Assembly (NCBI RefSeq): GCF_004341625.1
Contig: NZ_SLZG01000019.1
Span: 1-64,000 of the forward strand
DNA: 64,000 nt
Direction of reading: 5' to 3'
Origin: Rhizobium sp. BK376
GTDB taxonomy: Bacteria > Pseudomonadota > Alphaproteobacteria > Rhizobiales > Rhizobiaceae
Shown: positions 60,594 through 64,000 of the stretch, one piece after another
Numbering within the stretch: the first letter of the stretch is position 1
Layout: each line of letters opens with the position of its first letter
Position numbers and translations under genes: made by a program
Notes under the pieces: generated by a model
Database searches by the model: none
Told to the model about the DNA's origin: nothing
What the model saw: the letters and a program-made list of their open reading frames with translations, nothing else

Positions 60594-60646
60594 CAGCCCT
60601 ACATCGATTACGGCCGACCACGGCTCATCAACGGAAAGGAAATCAG

Positions 60647-61078
60647 ATGAAAATTGTTCGCAAGGGCTCCGCCGAATGGGCTGGCGGCATGAAGGACGGC
60701 AAGGGAGCCATTTCCACAGAGAGCGGTGCACTGAGTGCCTATCCGTATGGCTTTGCATCTCGTTTTGGCGACCTCAAGGGCAGCAATCCCGAGGAACTGG
60801 TCGGCGCCGCGCATGCGAGCTGCTTCTCGATGGCGTTCTCGATGGTGCTCGGCCAAGCGGAGCTCATAGCCACCAGCATCAAGACCAACTCCGCGGTGGC
60901 CATCGAAAGCGTCGGCGACGGATTTGCGATCACGTCGGCTCATCTGACGGTGGAGGCAAAGATACCCGGAGCGACCGACAAGCTCTTCCAGAAGCTCGCG
61001 ACCGCAGCCAAGGAAAATTGCCCGGTCTCCAAGCTGCTAAATGCGAACATCACCATGGATGCCGTATTGGTCAACTGA
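60647..61078 (+). CDS. OsmC-family peroxiredoxin
   Basis: The 143-residue protein has the OsmC pattern: 'GSNPEELVGAAHASCFSMAF' with the first redox Cys and 'AKENCPVSKLL' with the second. It reduces organic hydroperoxides. It follows CbtB after 53 bases on the same strand and could be in the same transcript. Size is normal. Confidence 0.93.
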   Translation: MKIVRKGSAEWAGGMKDGKGAISTESGALSAYPYGFASRFGDLKGSNPEELVGAAHASCFSMAFSMVLGQAELIATSIKTNSAVAIESVGDGFAITSAHLTVEAKIPGATDKLFQKLATAAKENCPVSKLLNANITMDAVLVN

Positions 61079-61086
61079 TCAATCGC

Positions 61087-61112
61087 GGTTGGCGGCATCG
61101 TCGCCGCCAGCC
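61087..61112. terminator. Hairpin between convergent genes
   Basis: GGTTGGCGGC (61087-61096) pairs with GCCGCCAGCC (61103-61112) across a 6-base loop, with one G-T wobble. Weak T-rich sequence follows. It probably ends the OsmC transcript and may also serve the convergent SDR gene. Confidence 0.6.
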
Positions 61113-61123
61113 TGCTTCTTCAC

Positions 61124-61867
61124 CTACGCTCCTGCCCCGCCATCCACGGGGATCACTGCGCCAGTGATGTAGCTTGCCTGGGGCGATGCGACGAATGCGA
61201 CAACGGCAGCGATCTCCTGAGGTTGCGCATAGCGCCCAAGAGCGGTACCGGACGCCCGTCGTTCCGCAGCCGGGCCGGAATTAGGGTTAATGTCGGTCTC
61301 TACTGGACCGATGCCCAATGCGTTGACCGTGATCCGTCGAGCCGCAAGATCTCGCGCTACACCTTTGATGTACCCCTCAACTGCAGCCTTGCTTGAGGCG
61401 TAGTCAGCGACGCCGGAACCGCCTACCCGCGTGGCTGCTGAGGATGACATCGCGATGATGCGGCCGTCGTCGCGCATTAACTTGGATGCGGTGCGTATAG
61501 TGGCGATCACGCCTTCCACATTGACGACGCGCATCCGGTCAAGTGCCGCGACATCTTCTGCATCGACTGTCGCCGATGCGAAGACGCCCGCATTCGCTAC
61601 TAGGATGTCCAGCGCTCCCAGCTTTTCGTGAGCCTGTCCGACAGCATTCGTGATCTCATCGGTATCGCTTTGGTCAGCCTTGACTGCATACGCGCGGACA
61701 CCCTTTTCGACGAGCGCGGCAACTGTTCGCTCGGCTGCGTCTTTGTTCCCCGCGTATGTTATGACGAGGTCTGCTCCGAGTTCAGCCAGCGCTAGCGCGG
61801 ATGCCGCACCGATACCTCGGGAGCCTCCGGTGACGAGCGCCGCCTTGCCTGCCAGTATTCGAGCCAT
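61124..61867 (-). CDS. Short-chain dehydrogenase/reductase
   Basis: The 247-residue protein has the classical SDR features: 'TGGSRGIGAASALALAEL' (NAD(P) loop), 'LVANAG', catalytic Ser near 'IAMSSSAATRVG' and 'YASSKAAVEGY' (YxxxK). The end 'ITGAVIPVDGG' is typical. It would oxidise or reduce an alcohol or ketone; specificity unknown. It is on the same strand as the following reductase gene, with a short gap. Confidence 0.93.
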   Translation of the reverse strand: MARILAGKAALVTGGSRGIGAASALALAELGADLVITYAGNKDAAERTVAALVEKGVRAYAVKADQSDTDEITNAVGQAHEKLGALDILVANAGVFASATVDAEDVAALDRMRVVNVEGVIATIRTASKLMRDDGRIIAMSSSAATRVGGSGVADYASSKAAVEGYIKGVARDLAARRITVNALGIGPVETDINPNSGPAAERRASGTALGRYAQPQEIAAVVAFVASPQASYITGAVIPVDGGAGA

Positions 61868-61900
61868 GTTGAGCCCTCCATGTTGGATTGACGTTAAGGA

Positions 61901-62947
61901 TTATCGCCAGAGGACGACGATCGTCCTGCCTTTGGTCTCGCCCCTCAGTATCGCGCGCGCCCGGTCGGAAAGGTCCTGCAAGCCGACCTCATGGACGGCC
62001 ACTTCCGGAACCCCATCGGGAAGGACCTCGACCAATCTGCTCCACGCAGCGCTCCGAAGTTCGGTCGGGCAGATTTCGGAATCGACGCCGAGGACGGCTA
62101 CGCCGCGCTTGATGAACGGCAGCACGGTGGTTTCGAGAGTGCTGCCTCCCACCAGGCCCAGAGATGCGATGGCGCCGCCATAGCTTACGGACGCGAGGAC
62201 GTGGGCCAGCGTGGTGCCACCTACGTTATCGATGGCGCCCGCCCAGCGTTCGGGCAGCAAGGGTTTATCCGGCGCTGTCTTGAAATGGTTTGCGTCGACG
62301 ATTTCGTCGGCTCCCAGACCGACCAGGTATTCGGCATCGTTGGGGCGGGATGTCGACGCCGTCACCCGGTACCCAAGTCGGTGAAGGAGTGCGACGGCAA
62401 TGCTTCCGACGCCCCCGCTCGCGCCGGTGACCAGTACCGACCTTTCCTTTGAGATACCGTAGCGCTCTAAAGCGTTGACGCACAGCATCGCGGACAAGCC
62501 AGCGCTGCCATAGATCATCGACTGCCGAAGGCTCATACCGCCCGGGAGCCGGACGAGCCACTCGGAGCGGACCCTTGCCTTCTGGGCATAGCCGCCCCAA
62601 TGACGCTCACCGACGCCCCACCCAGTGAGGATGACCTGGTCGCCAGGCTGAAAAGCCGGAGCAGAAGATTTCTCAACAGTACCCGCAAGGTCAACGCCCG
62701 GAACGAAAGGAAACGTACTCACGAGCTGGCGGTGACCAGATCCCGTGATAGCGAGCCCATCCTTGTAACCGAGGTCCGAAAACGCGACCTTCACCAAGAC
62801 GTCGCCTTCCGGAAGGTCTACTTCGGACAAGGTTTCGACCCGTGACTCTATGGCGTCGCCAGGCTTCCGTAACACGAGGGCTTCGAACGAAGCCAAGGTC
62901 CCACTTGATGTAGTGTCATGAGGCATCCTGCCATTGTCGTGGTCCAT
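61901..62947 (-). CDS. YhdH/AcuI-type quinone oxidoreductase
   Basis: From ATG 62947, preceded by 'TGGAGCC', the product is 348 residues. It has the medium-chain reductase pattern 'SDLGYKDGLAITGSG', 'VPGVDLAGTVE' and 'VTGASGGVGSIAVALLHRLG' (NADPH loop). The YhdH/AcuI branch reduces acryloyl-CoA and similar compounds. It lies 33 bases upstream of the SDR gene, same strand, so the two may form an operon. Confidence 0.9.
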   Translation of the reverse strand: MDHDNGRMPHDTTSSGTLASFEALVLRKPGDAIESRVETLSEVDLPEGDVLVKVAFSDLGYKDGLAITGSGHRQLVSTFPFVPGVDLAGTVEKSSAPAFQPGDQVILTGWGVGERHWGGYAQKARVRSEWLVRLPGGMSLRQSMIYGSAGLSAMLCVNALERYGISKERSVLVTGASGGVGSIAVALLHRLGYRVTASTSRPNDAEYLVGLGADEIVDANHFKTAPDKPLLPERWAGAIDNVGGTTLAHVLASVSYGGAIASLGLVGGSTLETTVLPFIKRGVAVLGVDSEICPTELRSAAWSRLVEVLPDGVPEVAVHEVGLQDLSDRARAILRGETKGRTIVVLWR

Positions 62948-63088
62948 CGTAGGCTCCAGAGTTTTCCCGCCGATGCCAATTGAGTACGGCCTGAGGACCA
63001 CGCTAGCGACCTATACGGATGTATGGGTGCAGACTTCGGCATTGTTGCCGCATCGTTGGAGACTTGATGGAAGAGAAGGGAGGGCAAT

Positions 63089-63580
63089 GTGAGCAACGTG
63101 AATTTGACTCGGGTCGTCGTGGAGATCGAACACGTCACGATCACCACCTCTAAACCGTTCGCAGAGACGGCCACCGCGCTAGAGGCTTCAGTGCCACAGG
63201 TCGATGATGGCATATGGAAGCGCCTCGAGAACGGCGATGCAGCGAACGTGAGGAAGGAGCTGGAAGCAGGCGCGCCACTGTTGATTTTCGTGAAGCGCGA
63301 TCACGGAAGCACCGACCAGATGATCGACTACCGTCGGAACTGCTTTCAGTACGAAATCGGCAATCCGCTCACGGCTTCCAAAATGACTAGCAATGTTCTG
63401 GCGACCGGGCTTTATGCGCCATTGCGCATCGTGCTCTACGAGAACGAGGACGGGGGATCGACGTTCGAATACGATCTGCCCTCCGCCCAGTTCGGTCAGT
63501 TCGACAACGCCGATGTTCTTGAGGTCGGTAAGATACTGGATGAAGAGATCGAGAAGGCGCTGAAGAAGGCTGCCAACTAA
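63089..63580 (+). CDS. DUF302-domain protein
   Basis: The 163-residue protein begins at GTG 63089 behind 'AGGGAGGG'. It has DUF302-like features: 'APLLIFVKRD', 'GLYAPLRIVLYENEDGGSTF' and 'EYDLPS'. DUF302 proteins are small alpha/beta proteins of unknown role, some near redox genes. It is divergent from the YhdH gene. Confidence 0.8.
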   Translation: MSNVNLTRVVVEIEHVTITTSKPFAETATALEASVPQVDDGIWKRLENGDAANVRKELEAGAPLLIFVKRDHGSTDQMIDYRRNCFQYEIGNPLTASKMTSNVLATGLYAPLRIVLYENEDGGSTFEYDLPSAQFGQFDNADVLEVGKILDEEIEKALKKAAN

Positions 63581-63677
63581 AGCAGCGTCACAACCGGGGA
63601 TCATTCTCCCATCGCTTGAAAATTCCCAAGTTTGAGGCATTCTCGGCTCCCATCGAATACACGCTTTGGGGGCGAAT

Positions 63678-64000
63678 TTGACGGGGACAAGGACGGCGAT
63701 CGTTGAGGCTGCTGCGGCCGCCACCCCGCTGGCCTTCGTTTACTTCAGCGGCTGGGCGTACCTTTCCGCGTATCTCGGTAAATTCGACATCGACGCGACG
63801 CAGGTCGACGTTTCGTTAGCGACCGTCTTGGTCTACGCCTTCGTTCCACTCAATTCCTGGCCCGTCCTCCTCACGATTGCTATTCTCGCGGTCTTGTACC
63901 TTTTGTCGGTGTTTGTTCGGCCATTTGCGAAACCCGCCAGGCGAGCGGGGCTCGTTCTGATGCTTGCGGCTCTGGTCGGGTTGCTTTTTGTCGTCAGGTA
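63678..64000 (+). CDS. Membrane protein, cut by right edge
   Basis: A frame from TTG 63678 stays open to the window end (107 codons). It has an N-terminal helix ('AAAAATPLAFVYFSGWAYL'), a soluble link ('KFDIDATQVDVSL') and further helices ('PVLLTIAILAVLYLLSVFV', 'LVLMLAALVGLLFVV'). It looks like the start of a multi-pass membrane protein of unknown function. Since the 3' end is missing I cannot judge family or length. Confidence 0.55.
   Translation, partial: MTGTRTAIVEAAAAATPLAFVYFSGWAYLSAYLGKFDIDATQVDVSLATVLVYAFVPLNSWPVLLTIAILAVLYLLSVFVRPFAKPARRAGLVLMLAALVGLLFVVR

Noticed and set aside
1..64000. CRISPR array, rRNA or tRNA genes
   Set aside because: No regularly spaced repeats and no rRNA or full tRNA signature were seen on either strand by eye.

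Overview
The window looks like chromosome or megaplasmid DNA of a Rhizobiaceae-type alphaproteobacterium (Rhizobium/Agrobacterium/Sinorhizobium relatives). The reasons are the GC-rich coding style, a 48-residue DUF1127 protein, small proteins of rhizobial type (one ends in an 'ETFPASDPAA' motif), a pRiA4b ORF-3 family gene and a TagK-like PfkB kinase. This is inferred from gene content; no rRNA or tRNA gene is present to confirm it.

Region 1 (about 0.4-20.5 kb) is accessory DNA. It starts with a minus-strand, RiPP-like trio (PqqD/RRE-like protein, radical SAM/SPASM enzyme, 2OG-Fe(II)-oxygenase-like protein). A three-gene unit follows: a ComEC-type metallo-beta-lactamase, a four-TM protein and a single-TM protein. 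Next come a tandem NDT/TIR-like plus P-loop ATPase protein, a PIN-domain protein and an unknown. The region ends in a tightly overlapping six-gene minus-strand operon: three tyrosine recombinases, two small coiled-coil/HTH-like proteins and a RecD2-like helicase. The third recombinase is broken by a one-base frame change that separates its catalytic residues. Beyond the operon lie an ISL3-like transposase lacking recognisable catalytic acids and an IS30 remnant. The cargo looks defence-related, carried by a recombinase-trio genomic island.

Region 2 (about 20.7-39.6 kb) is mostly ordinary rhizobial content: SbmA/YddA-like ABC exporter, DJ-1/PfpI protein, CHASE-GGDEF-EAL protein, DUF1127, GNAT acetyltransferase, secreted MBL hydrolase, PfkB sugar kinase beside the remnant of a sugar 3-epimerase, EF-hand protein, family 2 glycosyltransferase, and a two-gene ABC exporter whose two ATP sites are asymmetric.

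Region 3 (about 39.0-53.6 kb) is a second defence cluster. It holds a HEPN-like protein, a pRiA4b ORF-3 protein, a CD-NTase-like nucleotidyltransferase with a DUF6602 PD-(D/E)XK-like partner and a third unknown gene, and then a complete type III CBASS operon: TRIP13/Cap6, two HORMA-type proteins, a CD-NTase and a Cap4-like nuclease-SAVED effector. An unknown gene and a DUF4365-TPR protein follow on the same strand. The logic for CBASS is HORMA activation of the cyclase, TRIP13 reset, and a cyclic oligonucleotide that switches on the DNA-degrading effector.

Region 4 (about 53.9-64 kb) is metabolic and stress related: GlxA-type regulator, beta-carbonic anhydrase, NmrA-like reductase with a divergent LysR regulator, a Co-type nitrile hydratase operon with its beta subunit split into two genes plus activator and CbtB, then OsmC, SDR, YhdH-type reductase, DUF302 protein and a membrane protein cut by the window edge.
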